Both the position numbers and the translations under genes were made by a program. A stretch of 64,000 bases of DNA from Sphingomonadales bacterium 12-68-11 (GTDB lineage Bacteria > Pseudomonadota > Alphaproteobacteria > Sphingomonadales > Sphingomonadaceae): positions 310,001-374,000 of the forward strand of contig NCCV01000001.1 of NCBI GenBank assembly GCA_002279825.1. The letters run 5' to 3'. The notes under the pieces were generated by a model that saw nothing but the letters and a program-made list of their open reading frames with translations, was not told the origin of the DNA and did not search any database. Below are positions 51,177 to 60,303 of this stretch, piece after piece; position 1 is the stretch's first letter; each line of letters starts with the position of its first letter.

Positions 51177-51485
51177 ATGAAGGCCCCCACCATCATTCTA
51201 GCCGCCACGCTCGGCGCGGCGCTGCTGTCGGCCCCCGCGCTGGCTAACGACTCGCTGGCGATCAAGACCTCGGATCTCGATCTCGAGACCCAAGCCGGCC
51301 AGGCTCAGCTTGAGCGCCGCGTGGACCGCGCCGCGCGTACCGCGTGCGGCCTGGGCGAGGTACGCTCCGGCACTAACCTGCCCTCGCAATCCGCGCGCAA
51401 GTGCTTCGAGCAGGCAAAGGCAAACGCGATGCGCCAGGTCAACGATCGCGTCGCCGCCGCCGCCGCCGCTTCGCCAGCGGGCTAG
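51177..51485 (+). CDS. UrcA family exported protein
   Basis: 102 residues. Signal peptide (MKAPTIILAATLGAALLSAPAL, cut near ALAN), then the UrcA pattern KTSDLDLETQAGQAQLERRV, the AARTAC cysteine and a second cysteine in ARKCFEQA, probably a disulfide. UrcA-type proteins are small periplasmic proteins of unknown role in Caulobacter relatives. An excellent GAGGAGGAAAG ribosome site precedes the ATG. Confidence 0.88.
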   Translation: MKAPTIILAATLGAALLSAPALANDSLAIKTSDLDLETQAGQAQLERRVDRAARTACGLGEVRSGTNLPSQSARKCFEQAKANAMRQVNDRVAAAAAASPAG

Positions 51486-51551
51486 CCCGATACCGGTTGC
51501 AGTCCGGTACACCTCGGGCGTCCGCTCGCGCGGGCGCCCATTTTGCGCACA

Positions 51552-52289
51552 TTAGCGGCCGGCCATCGCCTTGACCTTGCGCAAGTAGGTCCGCCCGATG
51601 CGCAGCGTTTCGCCGTCGTCGAGCTCGGCCGACCACACCCCAAGTCCTTCGTGGCGCAGGCCGCGGATTCGGTCGCGCCGCAGAATGATCGAGCGGTGGA
51701 TCCGGATGAAGCGCGCGGGATCGAGCCGGCCTTCGAGCCCGGCGATCGTCTGCAGCAACAGGTAGCTCCGGTCGCCGACATGGAGCCGGACGTAGTCGCG
51801 TTCGGCGTCGATCCGGTCCACTTCGCTGGCATCGATTCGCAGCAGTTCCGAACGGTGCGGCACCCAAAACTCGGCCAGCCAGGCCGTTCCTTCGGCGCGG
51901 CCACGGTCGCGGCGACCGATCGCGCGGTCGATGGCGCGCTCCAGCCGATCGACCGCCACCGGCTTGAGCACATAGTCGACCGCCTCGAGATCGAATGCCT
52001 CGACTGCGAAATCCTCGTGCGCGGTGACGAAGATGACTGCCGGCGGATCGGCCCGCTTGCCGAGCTGGCGGGCGACCGCGAGCCCGTCCATGCCGGGCAT
52101 CGTCATATCGAGCATGAGCAGCTCGGGCTGAAGCTTTTCGGCGAGCCGAAGCGCCGCCTCGCCGTCGCTCGCCGTGCCTATAACCGAGATCTGCGGCAGC
52201 TCGGCGCACAGCACCTGCATGCGCTCGATCGCCAGCGGCTCGTCGTCGACGATCAGCGTGCGCAGGGCGCCATCTTCCTTGAGTGTCAT
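51552..52289 (-). CDS. LytR/AlgR-type response regulator with LytTR domain
   Basis: 245 residues from ATG 52289. Receiver domain (about 8-125) with VDDEP, the phospho-acceptor in LLMLDMTMPGMDG and YVLKPV; LytTR domain (about 140-243) with RIDAERDYVRLHVGD and RIHRSIILRRDRI. The start overlaps the kinase stop by four bases (ATGA). Second LytTR regulator of the window, clearly different in sequence from the one at 21161. Confidence 0.93.
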   Translation of the reverse strand: MTLKEDGALRTLIVDDEPLAIERMQVLCAELPQISVIGTASDGEAALRLAEKLQPELLMLDMTMPGMDGLAVARQLGKRADPPAVIFVTAHEDFAVEAFDLEAVDYVLKPVAVDRLERAIDRAIGRRDRGRAEGTAWLAEFWVPHRSELLRIDASEVDRIDAERDYVRLHVGDRSYLLLQTIAGLEGRLDPARFIRIHRSIILRRDRIRGLRHEGLGVWSAELDDGETLRIGRTYLRKVKAMAGR

Positions 52290-53482
52290 GCCGGGCCCTC
52301 CGAATGTTTCACGACCGGCAGCCGCAACACGGTCGCATAACCGCCCGGAACAGGCCCCGATACCACGCTCGCCTCGCTGCCGAAGCGCGCTTCGAGCCGC
52401 TCGCGCACGTTGGCGAGACCGATGCCGAAGCCGGCGCGCGGCGCAGCCTCCTCGCCGGTCTGCTTGCCGTTGTCCGCGACCGTCAGCACGACCCGGCCGT
52501 ATTCGAGCCGGGCCTCGAGCGTGATGGTCACCAGATCGGCAGTGGGCGCGACCGCATGCTTGACCGAATTCTCGACCAGCGGCTGCAGGATCATACCCGG
52601 AACCTTGGCCTGTTCGAGATCTTCGGGCAGGCGGTACTGCGCGCGCAGGCGGCGCGGAAAGCGGACCCCCTCGATATCGAGATAGAGCTTCTGCAAGGCG
52701 AACTCCTCGCCGAGCGGAACGTCCGACGTCGGATCGTCGGCCAGGCTGCGGCGATAGAAGGTGGAGATCGTCTGGATCATCCGCTCCGCCGCCTCGGTCT
52801 TGCCGGTCAGCACCAGCGCGGACAGCGAGTTGAGCGTGTTGAACAGGAAGTGCGGATTGACCTGATAACGCAGCGAGCGCAGCTCGGCGGCCTTGGCCGC
52901 GCGCCGGAACGCGCCTTCCCGCCGTTCGGCCGCGCGCGCCTTCTCCCCCGTGAGCAGCGCGAGGTAGAGCGCGCACCACGCCAGCATCATGAAGTAGCGG
53001 CCGAACACCAGATCGGTCAGGTCCTGCCAGGCGGCCGCCTTGACCGGCTTGGCTTCGGTCACGGCCGTGCCGGCAGACGCGCCGAGGCCCGGGAGATCGG
53101 TGAACACGTCACTCTCCTTGCCGGCATCCTGGGTGGAGATCTGCTCAACCAGTTGCCGGGTGGCATCCGCCATGATGAGCTGGTTGGACTGCGCGATCGC
53201 GACCGCCACCGGCAGCGACAGCAGCAGCGCCGCGGTGATCTTGGCCCACAGCGGGCGGGCATCGAACAGGCGGAGCACCAGCCACAGCCCGATCGTGATG
53301 ACGATCCCCGCGAGCGTCGCCAGCACGCGTGGCCAGAGCAGCTCCTGAGAGAACCCGAGGTTGAGCAGTTCCCACCGCAGCGTGGTGAGCACGAAATAGG
53401 TGAGCCACAGGCCGGCGATCGACGCCAACACGGTGACGAAGGGGACGCTCGTGCGGCCGTCCTCCGCGGGGGGTCCGTTCAT
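52286..53482 (-). CDS. LytS-type sensor histidine kinase
   Basis: 398 residues. Four hydrophobic segments: about 15-35, 45-65, 73-92 and 160-180, with a periplasmic-looking region in between. Kinase core: LRYQVNPHFLFNTLNSLSAL (His phosphorylation site), MILQPLVENSVKHAV and VADNGKQTGE with FGIGLANVRERLEARF. Paired with the response regulator through an ATGA overlap. The signal sensed is unknown. Confidence 0.93.
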   Translation of the reverse strand: MNGPPAEDGRTSVPFVTVLASIAGLWLTYFVLTTLRWELLNLGFSQELLWPRVLATLAGIVITIGLWLVLRLFDARPLWAKITAALLLSLPVAVAIAQSNQLIMADATRQLVEQISTQDAGKESDVFTDLPGLGASAGTAVTEAKPVKAAAWQDLTDLVFGRYFMMLAWCALYLALLTGEKARAAERREGAFRRAAKAAELRSLRYQVNPHFLFNTLNSLSALVLTGKTEAAERMIQTISTFYRRSLADDPTSDVPLGEEFALQKLYLDIEGVRFPRRLRAQYRLPEDLEQAKVPGMILQPLVENSVKHAVAPTADLVTITLEARLEYGRVVLTVADNGKQTGEEAAPRAGFGIGLANVRERLEARFGSEASVVSGPVPGGYATVLRLPVVKHSEGPA

Positions 53483-53569
53483 CGGCCGGCTTTAGCGGTT
53501 AGGCCCGCCTCCGCGCCAGCCCGGCTGTCGAAGCAAGTGGCGCCTTGGTCGAAAGCCATTTGGCGCCGC

Positions 53570-55096
53570 TTATGCGCCTTCGAGCAGCTTCTCGCGGGCG
53601 ATCCGCTCGCGCCACTCGGCCGGTGCCAGCGTGTGGACATTGCGCCCCTCGCTATCGACCGCGACCGTCACCGGCATGTCCTGGACGGTGAATTCGTAGA
53701 TCGCCTCCATCCCCAGGTCCTCGAACGCGACCACTCTGGCGGCCTTGATCGCGCGCGCCACCAGGTAGGCCGCCCCGCCCACTGCCATCAGGTAAGCGAC
53801 CTTGTGTTTGGCGATCTGCTGCACCGCGCCCTGCCCGCGCTCGGCCTTGCCGATCATCGCCAGCAAGCCGAGTTCGAGCATCGTCTCGGTGAACTTGTCC
53901 ATCCGCGTCGCGGTGGTCGGGCCGGCGGGGCCGACCACTTCGCCCAGCACCGGATCGACCGGGCCGACATAGTAGATCGCGCGGCCGCGGAACTCGACGG
54001 GCAGCGCCTCGCCCTTGCTGAGCATGTCGGCGATGCGCTTGTGCGCCGCGTCGCGCCCGGTCAGCATCGCACCGTTCAGCAGCAGCCGGTCGCCAGCCTT
54101 CCAGCTTTGCACTTCCTCCGGCGTCAGCGCGCCCAGATCGACCCGCCGCGCCGCCGCATCGGGCTTCCAGTCCACTTTGGGCCAGGCTTCGAGATCGGGC
54201 AGCGGCAGGTAGCTCGGGCCCGATCCGTCGAGCGTGAAGTGCGCGTGGCGCGTCGCTGCGCAATTGGGGATCATCGCGACCGGCTTGCCGGCGGCGTGGC
54301 ACGGCCAGTCGAGGATCTTGACGTCGAGCACGGTGGAAAGCCCGCCGAGCCCCTGCGCGCCGATGCCGAGCGCGTTGACCTTGTCGTAGATCTCGATCCG
54401 CATCCGCTCGAGGTCGGTGGCCGGACCGCGCGCCTTGAGCTGGGCCATGTCGATCGGCTCCATCAGCGATTGTTTGGCCAGCTTCACGCAGTGCTCGGCC
54501 GTGCCGCCGATGCCGATCCCGAGCATGCCGGGCGGGCACCAGCCGGCCCCCATCTGCGGGAGCATCTCGAGCACCCAGTCGACGATGTTGTCGCTCGGGT
54601 TCATCATCTTGAACTTGGACTTGTTCTCGCTGCCGCCGCCTTTTGCGGCGACGTCGATGCTCACCGTCCGTCCCGGCACCATCTCCACCGACAGCGTACA
54701 GGGGGTGTTGTCGCGGGTGTTGCGGCGGGTGAACGCCGGATCGGCCAGCACCGAGGCGCGCAGCTTGTTTTCGGGGTGATTGTAAGCGCGCCGCACGCCT
54801 TCATCGACGACGTCCTGCAGCGCACGCGCCGATTCCAGGCGGCACTCCTGCCCCCATTTCACGAACACGTTGACGATTCCGGTATCCTGGCAAATCGGCC
54901 GGTGGCCTTCGGCGCACATCCGGCTGTTGGTCAGGATCTGGGCGATCGCGTCCTTGGCCGCGGGCCCTTGCTCGGCCTCGTAAGCCGCGCCGAGCGCAGC
55001 GATGTAGTCCATCGGGTGGTAGTAGGAGATGTACTGGAGCGCGTCGGCGACGCTTTCGATCAGGTCGTCCTCGCGGATCGTGACCATGTCGCTCAT
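53570..55096 (-). CDS. fumarate hydratase, class I (Fe-S dependent)
   Basis: 508 residues. Two-domain class I fumarase of the TCA cycle: the alpha part has GHRPICQDTGIVNVF (Fe-S cysteine), RNTRDNTPC and MGAGWCPPGMLGIGIGG, the beta part has RDAAHKRIADML, YYVGPVDP and GPTTATRMDKF. Binds a [4Fe-4S] cluster, so it depends on the suf genes in this same window. The ATG at 55096 (MSDMVTIRED) begins the conserved region. Confidence 0.95.
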   Translation of the reverse strand: MSDMVTIREDDLIESVADALQYISYYHPMDYIAALGAAYEAEQGPAAKDAIAQILTNSRMCAEGHRPICQDTGIVNVFVKWGQECRLESARALQDVVDEGVRRAYNHPENKLRASVLADPAFTRRNTRDNTPCTLSVEMVPGRTVSIDVAAKGGGSENKSKFKMMNPSDNIVDWVLEMLPQMGAGWCPPGMLGIGIGGTAEHCVKLAKQSLMEPIDMAQLKARGPATDLERMRIEIYDKVNALGIGAQGLGGLSTVLDVKILDWPCHAAGKPVAMIPNCAATRHAHFTLDGSGPSYLPLPDLEAWPKVDWKPDAAARRVDLGALTPEEVQSWKAGDRLLLNGAMLTGRDAAHKRIADMLSKGEALPVEFRGRAIYYVGPVDPVLGEVVGPAGPTTATRMDKFTETMLELGLLAMIGKAERGQGAVQQIAKHKVAYLMAVGGAAYLVARAIKAARVVAFEDLGMEAIYEFTVQDMPVTVAVDSEGRNVHTLAPAEWRERIAREKLLEGA

Positions 55097-55252
55097 CGAA
55101 GCTGCCCTTCCGCCCGTCGAATCGCGTTCGCGGCCGCGCCGCGATCGCCTATGGCCGTTTGCGACGACCAATTGTAACAAACCCGGCCATTGCCGGGTCC
55201 ATGTTCTGGCCCTAAGGCTCGCCCCCCGAGGCCGACAAGAGAAATTCCACTC

Positions 55253-55855
55253 GTGACGCTTGTTCAGGATCGCCCCGCCGGACACGACACCGCCCGCCGG
55301 GCGATGATCGACAGCCAGCTGCGCCCGAGCGGGATCAACGCCGAGTTCGTGCTGCAACGGATGAGCGAAGTTCCGCGCGAGCGGTTCGTTCCAGAGGGCG
55401 CGCTTGGATCCGCCTACATGGACCGGGCGATCGCGCTCGGCCAAGGCCGGTATCTGGCCGCCCCGCAAGTTCAGGGCGCCATGCTGCAGGAAGCGGCACC
55501 GACCGGCGCCGACAAAGCGCTGCTGGTCGACGGCGGCAGCGGCTACCTCGCCGAACTGCTCAGCCCCCTCGTCGGCACGCTCGAAGTGCTCGATGCGGCG
55601 AGCGCAGCCGCCGGCGCGGGCTCGGGGAGCGACTTCACGCTGCTGGTGATCGACGGCGCCGCGGCCCAACTGCCCGAGGCGCTGGTCTCGCGGCTGGCGG
55701 ATGGCGCCCGGGTGGTCATGGGCCTGGCCGATGGCGGCGTCACTCGGCTCGCGGCCGGGCGCAAGGCGGCCGGCGAAGTCGCGTTGTTGCCGCTCGCCGA
55801 GATCGGCATTCCGGTGCTGCCCGAGTTCGCGCCCGTCAAGCGCTGGAGCTTCTGA
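55253..55855 (+). CDS. protein-L-isoaspartate O-methyltransferase family protein
   Basis: 200 residues from GTG 55253. PIMT-like N-terminus: ARRAMIDSQLRPSGIN, LQRMSEVPRERFVPE and a GRYLAAPQVQGAML stretch. The SAM-binding motif is weak (LLVDGGSGYLAELLS where an active PIMT has a longer GTGSGY region), and the protein is shorter than usual, so activity is uncertain. It sits two bases upstream of the TolC gene and may be co-translated. Confidence 0.85.
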   Translation: MTLVQDRPAGHDTARRAMIDSQLRPSGINAEFVLQRMSEVPRERFVPEGALGSAYMDRAIALGQGRYLAAPQVQGAMLQEAAPTGADKALLVDGGSGYLAELLSPLVGTLEVLDAASAAAGAGSGSDFTLLVIDGAAAQLPEALVSRLADGARVVMGLADGGVTRLAAGRKAAGEVALLPLAEIGIPVLPEFAPVKRWSF

Positions 55856-55857
55856 GA

Positions 55858-57354
55858 GTGCGGCAAAAAGCATTGCGGATTCTGCTTCTGGCCGGCGCCT
55901 GCGCCGTGGCCGCGCCCGCGCTGGCGCAGGACGGCCCCGCCGATACGCTGCAGGAAGCGCTCGCGCTCGCCAACCAGCACAATCCCACGCTCGAGGCCGC
56001 GCGCGCCAACTTGCGCGCAACCGACGAGACCGTGCCGATCGAGCGCGCCGATGCGCTGCCCGGGCTGAGCGGCACCGCCAGCTACAGCGAGTTCCTCTAC
56101 GACAGCGGCGGCGGGGTCGGCCCGGTCCGATCGGCCGGCGCTGGAGCCACGCTGACCGTGCCGGTCTATGCCGGCGGTAGCGTCCGCAACCAGATCCGCG
56201 CCGCGGAGACGCGCGTGCTGGCGGGCCGCGCCGATTTACGCGGCACCGAGAGCGCGATCTTCAGCCAGGTCGTCGCCACCTACATGGACGTGATCCAGAA
56301 CGAAGCGATCGTCGGCCTGTCGGCCAACAACGTTTCGGTGCTCGAGATCAACCTTCAGGCGACCAGTGACCGGTTCGAGATCGGCGATCTGACGCGCACG
56401 GACGTCGCCCAGTCGGAATCGCGGCTGGCGCTGGCGCGCGGCGACTTGCGTACGGCGCAGGCCAACCTGATCCGCGCCAAGGAGAACTACATCGCGCTGG
56501 TCGGCGCGGCGCCGGGCGAGCTCCAGCCGCCGCCTCCGCTCCCGGGCCTGCCGGGCAGCCCCGAGATGGCGGTCGATGTGGCGATCGCCAACAACCCGGA
56601 CCTGCTGGGGGCGCAGGAACGCGCGCGGGCGGCAAACATCGACATCCGCACCGCCGATGCCGCGCGCCTGCCGCGTCTCGATGTCACGCTCGGCGGCGAT
56701 TACTCCAATTTCCTCGGCTCTTACTCTGGCGCGCCGGTGGGCTTCGCCAACGATTCGAGCGGCGTCACCGCCGGGGTCCGCGCGACGATCCCGCTGTTTC
56801 AGGGCGGCCGGCCCGCGGCGCTCCAGCGCCAGGCGCAAGCTCGCGCTTCGGCCGCGCTGGAGAACATCGTCGCGGCCGAACGCGATGTGATCGCACAAGT
56901 CCGCTCGGCCTATGCCAGCTGGCAGGCGGCGAGCGCGATCATCGCATCGACCCAGGCCGCGGTCGCCGCCGCCGAGCTGAGCCTCGAAGGCGTCCGCGCC
57001 GAAAACTCGGTCGGCAACCGCACGGTGCTCAACATTCTCGACGCGCAGCAGGAGCTGCTACGCGCGCAAGTCCAGCTCGTGACCGCGCGGCGCAACGCCT
57101 ATGTCGCCGGGTTTACGCTGCTGGCAGCCATGGGCCGCGCCGAGGCGCGCGACCTGGGCCTCGAAGCCTACGGCCCGCTGTACGATCCCGTCGCCAATTA
57201 CGACCGGGTCAAGGGCATCATCTGGGACTGGCAGCGCGATCCCGATCCGGTCACCCAATCGACCCGCACCGTTGACATCCCCACCCAGGATGCGGAAACT
57301 CCCCCGCAAAGCACGGTGGCAAGCGGCGATCAGGCCGCTCCCACGGCTCCGTGA
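55858..57354 (+). CDS. TolC family outer membrane protein
   Basis: 498 residues, GTG start at 55858. Signal peptide (about 1-22, ends near ALAQD), then two OEP repeats: NPTLEAARANLRATDE and the second NPDLLGAQERARAANI, with the equatorial NRTVLNILDAQQELLRAQV helix near the C-terminus. It forms a trimeric export duct of a tripartite efflux or type I secretion system; no partner pump genes are adjacent. Confidence 0.94.
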   Translation: MRQKALRILLLAGACAVAAPALAQDGPADTLQEALALANQHNPTLEAARANLRATDETVPIERADALPGLSGTASYSEFLYDSGGGVGPVRSAGAGATLTVPVYAGGSVRNQIRAAETRVLAGRADLRGTESAIFSQVVATYMDVIQNEAIVGLSANNVSVLEINLQATSDRFEIGDLTRTDVAQSESRLALARGDLRTAQANLIRAKENYIALVGAAPGELQPPPPLPGLPGSPEMAVDVAIANNPDLLGAQERARAANIDIRTADAARLPRLDVTLGGDYSNFLGSYSGAPVGFANDSSGVTAGVRATIPLFQGGRPAALQRQAQARASAALENIVAAERDVIAQVRSAYASWQAASAIIASTQAAVAAAELSLEGVRAENSVGNRTVLNILDAQQELLRAQVQLVTARRNAYVAGFTLLAAMGRAEARDLGLEAYGPLYDPVANYDRVKGIIWDWQRDPDPVTQSTRTVDIPTQDAETPPQSTVASGDQAAPTAP

Positions 57355-57361
57355 GGGCGGC

Positions 57362-57829
57362 ATGAAGCAAGAGGGCGAACCGTCGGTCGAGGACATCCTC
57401 GAATCGATCAAGAAAGTGATCGCGCGCGACAACCGCGAAACGCAGCGCGCCGAGCGGCGCCGCCGCACGAGCGCAAGCGTCGAGGAGACGTTGATCGAGT
57501 CCGCCGACGACAGCGACGATGACGAGGAGGATGAAGTCCTCGAACTCGCCGAAGCCTTTGCCGCGCTCCCCGATCAGGCTTTCGAGGGCAGCGGGCTGAC
57601 CACGGAAGGCACCGCGCAGTCGATGCGCGAGTCGCTGGCCGCGCTGGCGATGATTTCCGAGCCTGGCGCGCCGCCGCAGATCGTCCGCTCCGGGGAAACC
57701 TCGCTCGAGGGGCTGGCGCGCGAACTGCTGCGGCCGATGCTCGCGCAGTGGCTCGAAGAGAATCTGCCCGCGATGGTCGAGCGGCTGGTCAAGGCCGAAA
57801 TCGCCCGCATCGCCGGCAAGAAGGGCTGA
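57362..57829 (+). CDS. DUF2497 (PopZ-like) protein
   Basis: 155 residues. N-terminal [19 protein letters not shown], an acidic middle ([10 protein letters not shown]) and a helical C-terminal region [20 protein letters not shown], then [16 protein letters not shown]. This is the layout of PopZ/DUF2497, which in Caulobacter forms a polar condensate that anchors the chromosome origin. The acidic linker is short. Immediately downstream of tolC (7 nt). Confidence 0.88.
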   Translation: MKQEGEPSVEDILESIKKVIARDNRETQRAERRRRTSASVEETLIESADDSDDDEEDEVLELAEAFAALPDQAFEGSGLTTEGTAQSMRESLAALAMISEPGAPPQIVRSGETSLEGLARELLRPMLAQWLEENLPAMVERLVKAEIARIAGKKG

Positions 57830-57860
57830 GCGCGCCCGCGCCGCCCGGTTCGCGCGCGCG

Positions 57861-58262
57861 ATGAACCCCGACGACCACGATGCCGAGCTAAGCCAGGCGC
57901 GCGGCGCGCTGGCGAAGATCGGCGGCGACGCGATCGGTCGTCACATCTTTTTGTGCGCGCTCTCGGAAAAGCAGGAGTGCTGCTCGCGCGAGGTGGGCGA
58001 GCGGGCCTGGAAGTATCTCAAGCGCCGGCTCAAGGAACTGGGGCTGGTCGGACCAGAGACAACCGCCGCCACCGAGCTGGGACGTGTGCAGCGGACCAAG
58101 GCCGATTGCCTGCAGATATGTGTCGCCGGGCCGATCGCGGTCGTCTGGCCCGACGGGGTCTGGTACCATTCGTGCACCGAGGCCGTGCTTGAGCGCATCA
58201 TACAGGAGCACCTGATCGGCGGCGTGCCGGTGGAAGCCTTCCGCCTGCGCCCGTCGCGCTAG
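57861..58262 (+). CDS. (2Fe-2S) ferredoxin domain-containing protein
   Basis: 133 residues. Thioredoxin-like [2Fe-2S] ferredoxin fold: [14 protein letters not shown], then [20 protein letters not shown] and [17 protein letters not shown]. Cysteines at the four expected regions support cluster binding. Electron carrier of unknown partner. Its stop shares CTAG with the convergent membrane protein gene. Confidence 0.88.
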   Translation: MNPDDHDAELSQARGALAKIGGDAIGRHIFLCALSEKQECCSREVGERAWKYLKRRLKELGLVGPETTAATELGRVQRTKADCLQICVAGPIAVVWPDGVWYHSCTEAVLERIIQEHLIGGVPVEAFRLRPSR

Positions 58263-58549
58263 TCCAAAGTGTCGGATTCGCCTTTCGCGACCGATTCGTC
58301 GTGGCCGGTGCCGCTCGACAGGAACACCAGGCCCATCAGGAATGCGGTCAGCGCCATCGCGGCGCCGATGCCGAGCGCGGTGGCGATGTAGAGGTGGATC
58401 GATGCCAGGCCGTTGTTGAAATAGATCAGCACCATCGCGATCCCCACGACTGTGAGCGTGATCGCGGCCATCAGCTTCATGAGCCAGCGGAACCGGGCCC
58501 AAGCGTGGACCGAGTTGCGCAGGTCGTCGAGGGGAGAGGGCCGCGTCAT
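58259..58549 (-). CDS. hypothetical membrane protein
   Basis: 96 residues from ATG 58549 with two membrane segments (about 25-45 and 55-78) and short polar ends. Resembles small uncharacterised membrane proteins of the order; the name is not known to me. GAGAGGG-like ribosome site upstream of the ATG. Overlaps the ferredoxin-like gene by four bases, divergent from the CBS gene. Confidence 0.75.
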   Translation of the reverse strand: MTRPSPLDDLRNSVHAWARFRWLMKLMAAITLTVVGIAMVLIYFNNGLASIHLYIATALGIGAAMALTAFLMGLVFLSSGTGHDESVAKGESDTLD

Positions 58550-58658
58550 CGCCCCGGCCATGCGCCTGCCGCCGGGCGCTGGCAACCACACCGAGGCATC
58601 GATTTGGCCAGGCGCACGTTTTCGTGGCATGTTCGCCCTGCAGAAGGGGAGAGAAACG

Positions 58659-59087
58659 ATGACGATTGGCAAGGTTCTGGCCGGGCGCAGCCCGGACGTG
58701 GTCCAATGTTCCGTTGGCGACTCGGTGCTGGAGGCCGCGCGGCAGCTGGCCGATCGGCGGATCGGTGCGATGCCGGTGGTCGCGGAAGGCCGCGTGGTCG
58801 GCATCTTCTCCGAGCGCGACGTGCTGTACTGCATCGCCCGCCAGGGCGAAACGGCACTCGGGTTGCGCATCGCTGACGTCATGACGGCACCGGCGATCAC
58901 CGTAGAGCCCGCCACCAGCGTGCTTGAAGCGCTCGCGCTCATGACCCGCCGCCGCATCCGCCACTTGCCGGTGGTCGAAGGCGAGCGCCTGGCCGGCTTC
59001 GTCTCGATCGGCGATCTGGTGAAGCACCGGCTCGATCAGATCCAGTCGGAGGCCGAAGCGATGCGCGATTACATCCGCATGGCTTGA
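58659..59087 (+). CDS. CBS domain-containing protein
   Basis: 142 residues that consist of a CBS pair: first motif GAMPVVAEGRVVGIFSERD, second IRHLPVVEGERLAGFVSIGD. Such stand-alone proteins bind adenine nucleotides and regulate partner enzymes. GAGAGAAACG precedes the ATG at 58659. Plus-strand unit followed by the erpA-like gene after 31 nt. Confidence 0.93.
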   Translation: MTIGKVLAGRSPDVVQCSVGDSVLEAARQLADRRIGAMPVVAEGRVVGIFSERDVLYCIARQGETALGLRIADVMTAPAITVEPATSVLEALALMTRRRIRHLPVVEGERLAGFVSIGDLVKHRLDQIQSEAEAMRDYIRMA

Positions 59088-59118
59088 GAAGCGGCCGCGC
59101 GGGCCCTACATCGCGCGC

Positions 59119-59448
59119 ATGGCGCAAACGCTGACCCTGACCGAAGCTGCCGCCCGCCGCGTGGGCGCCATCGCACAGCGGCAAGGCCGCCCCGCGATTC
59201 TGCGCCTGTCGGTGGAAGGGGGCGGTTGTTCGGGGTTCCAGTACAAGTTCGATCTGGCCGACGCGACCGAGGCCGAAGACGTGACCAGCCAGACCGACGG
59301 CGTCACGCTGGCGGTCGATCCGGTCAGCCTCGATCTGGTCGCCGGCAGCACGGTCGATTATGTCGAATCGCTCGGCGGCGCGGCGTTCAAGGTCGACAAC
59401 CCCAATGCAGCCGCCGGTTGCGGGTGCGGCTCCAGCTTCGGGATCTGA
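59119..59448 (+). CDS. erpA: iron-sulfur cluster insertion protein (ErpA/HesB family)
   Basis: 109 residues. A-type carrier with the three conserved cysteines in GGGCSGFQYKF and AGCGCGSSF. It is a second A-type protein beside the SufA at 32593, and its stand-alone location fits ErpA, which passes clusters to target enzymes. Alternative name IscA cannot be excluded by sequence alone. Confidence 0.9.
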   Translation: MAQTLTLTEAAARRVGAIAQRQGRPAILRLSVEGGGCSGFQYKFDLADATEAEDVTSQTDGVTLAVDPVSLDLVAGSTVDYVESLGGAAFKVDNPNAAAGCGCGSSFGI

Positions 59449-59490
59449 GCGCACCGGCGCTAGCCAAGGCCCGATCCGCGCCATAAGACC

Positions 59491-60279
59491 GTGGCTGTGC
59501 GGATCGCGACTTTCAACATCAACGGCGTCAAGGCGCGGCTGCCGAGGCTGCTCGAGTGGCTCGAGGAAACACGCCCCGCGGTCGCCTGCCTGCAGGAGAT
59601 CAAGAGCCAGGACGATGGCTTCCCCGCCGCCGAGTTCGAGAAGATCGGCTACCACGCGATCTGGCATGGCCAGAAAGGGTTCAACGGGGTAGCGATTCTG
59701 GCGGACGGGGTCGCGCCGGTCGAAGCCGGGCGCGGCCTGGCCGGCGATCCCGAGGACGTCCAGTCTCGCTACCTCGAAGCCGACGTCACGGGTCCCTGGG
59801 GCACGCTGCGGATCGTCAATCTCTACCTGCCCAACGGCAACCCGCACCCGGGCCCCAAGTTCGACTACAAGATCGCCTGGATGGAACGCCTCCACGCGCG
59901 CCTGCGCGAACTGCTGGCGCGCGAGCAGCCGACCGTGGTGGTCGGCGATTTCAATGTGATCCCCGAGGACAAGGACGTGTGGTCGGTCCGCGCGATGGCC
60001 GCGGACGCGCTGATGCAGCCGGAATCCCGCGATGCCTATCGCCGCATTCTCAACCAGGGCTGGACCGACGCGCTCGACACGCTCAACCCGCGCGGCGGGG
60101 TGTGGACTTTCTGGGACTTCCAGGCCGGCGCCTGGCAGCGCGACCACGGGTTCCGCATCGACCACCTGCTGCTCTCGCCCGAATGCGCCGACCGGCTCGT
60201 GGCGGCGGGCGTCGACAAGGAACACCGCGGGCGCGAGAAGGCCAGCGACCACGCCCCGGTGTGGGTCGAACTGCGCTAG
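59491..60279 (+). CDS. xth: exodeoxyribonuclease III
   Basis: 262 residues, GTG start. AP endonuclease/3' exonuclease for base excision repair: FNINGVKARLPRLLEWL, CLQEIKSQDD (metal Glu), WHGQKGFNGVAIL, NLYLPNGNPHPGP, VVGDFNVIPEDKDV and RIDHLLLS with the catalytic SDHAPV at the end. Complete and of usual length. Confidence 0.95.
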   Translation: MAVRIATFNINGVKARLPRLLEWLEETRPAVACLQEIKSQDDGFPAAEFEKIGYHAIWHGQKGFNGVAILADGVAPVEAGRGLAGDPEDVQSRYLEADVTGPWGTLRIVNLYLPNGNPHPGPKFDYKIAWMERLHARLRELLAREQPTVVVGDFNVIPEDKDVWSVRAMAADALMQPESRDAYRRILNQGWTDALDTLNPRGGVWTFWDFQAGAWQRDHGFRIDHLLLSPECADRLVAAGVDKEHRGREKASDHAPVWVELR

Positions 60280-60303
60280 GCCGCGCCGCCGCTCAGGCTG
60301 TGC

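Noticed and set aside
52283-55177. 964-residue plus-strand open frame opposite the kinase and fumarase genes
   Set aside because: Arg/His/Gly/Gln-rich shadow; both minus-strand genes are well-conserved enzymes.
55181-55198. Terminator-like hairpin before the PIMT-like gene
   Set aside because: A 7-bp stem with 4-base loop but no T run; it could be a leader hairpin but nothing supports a function.
55253-55855. Full-activity protein-L-isoaspartate methyltransferase named pcm
   Set aside because: The SAM-binding motif is weak and the protein short, so only the family name is given.
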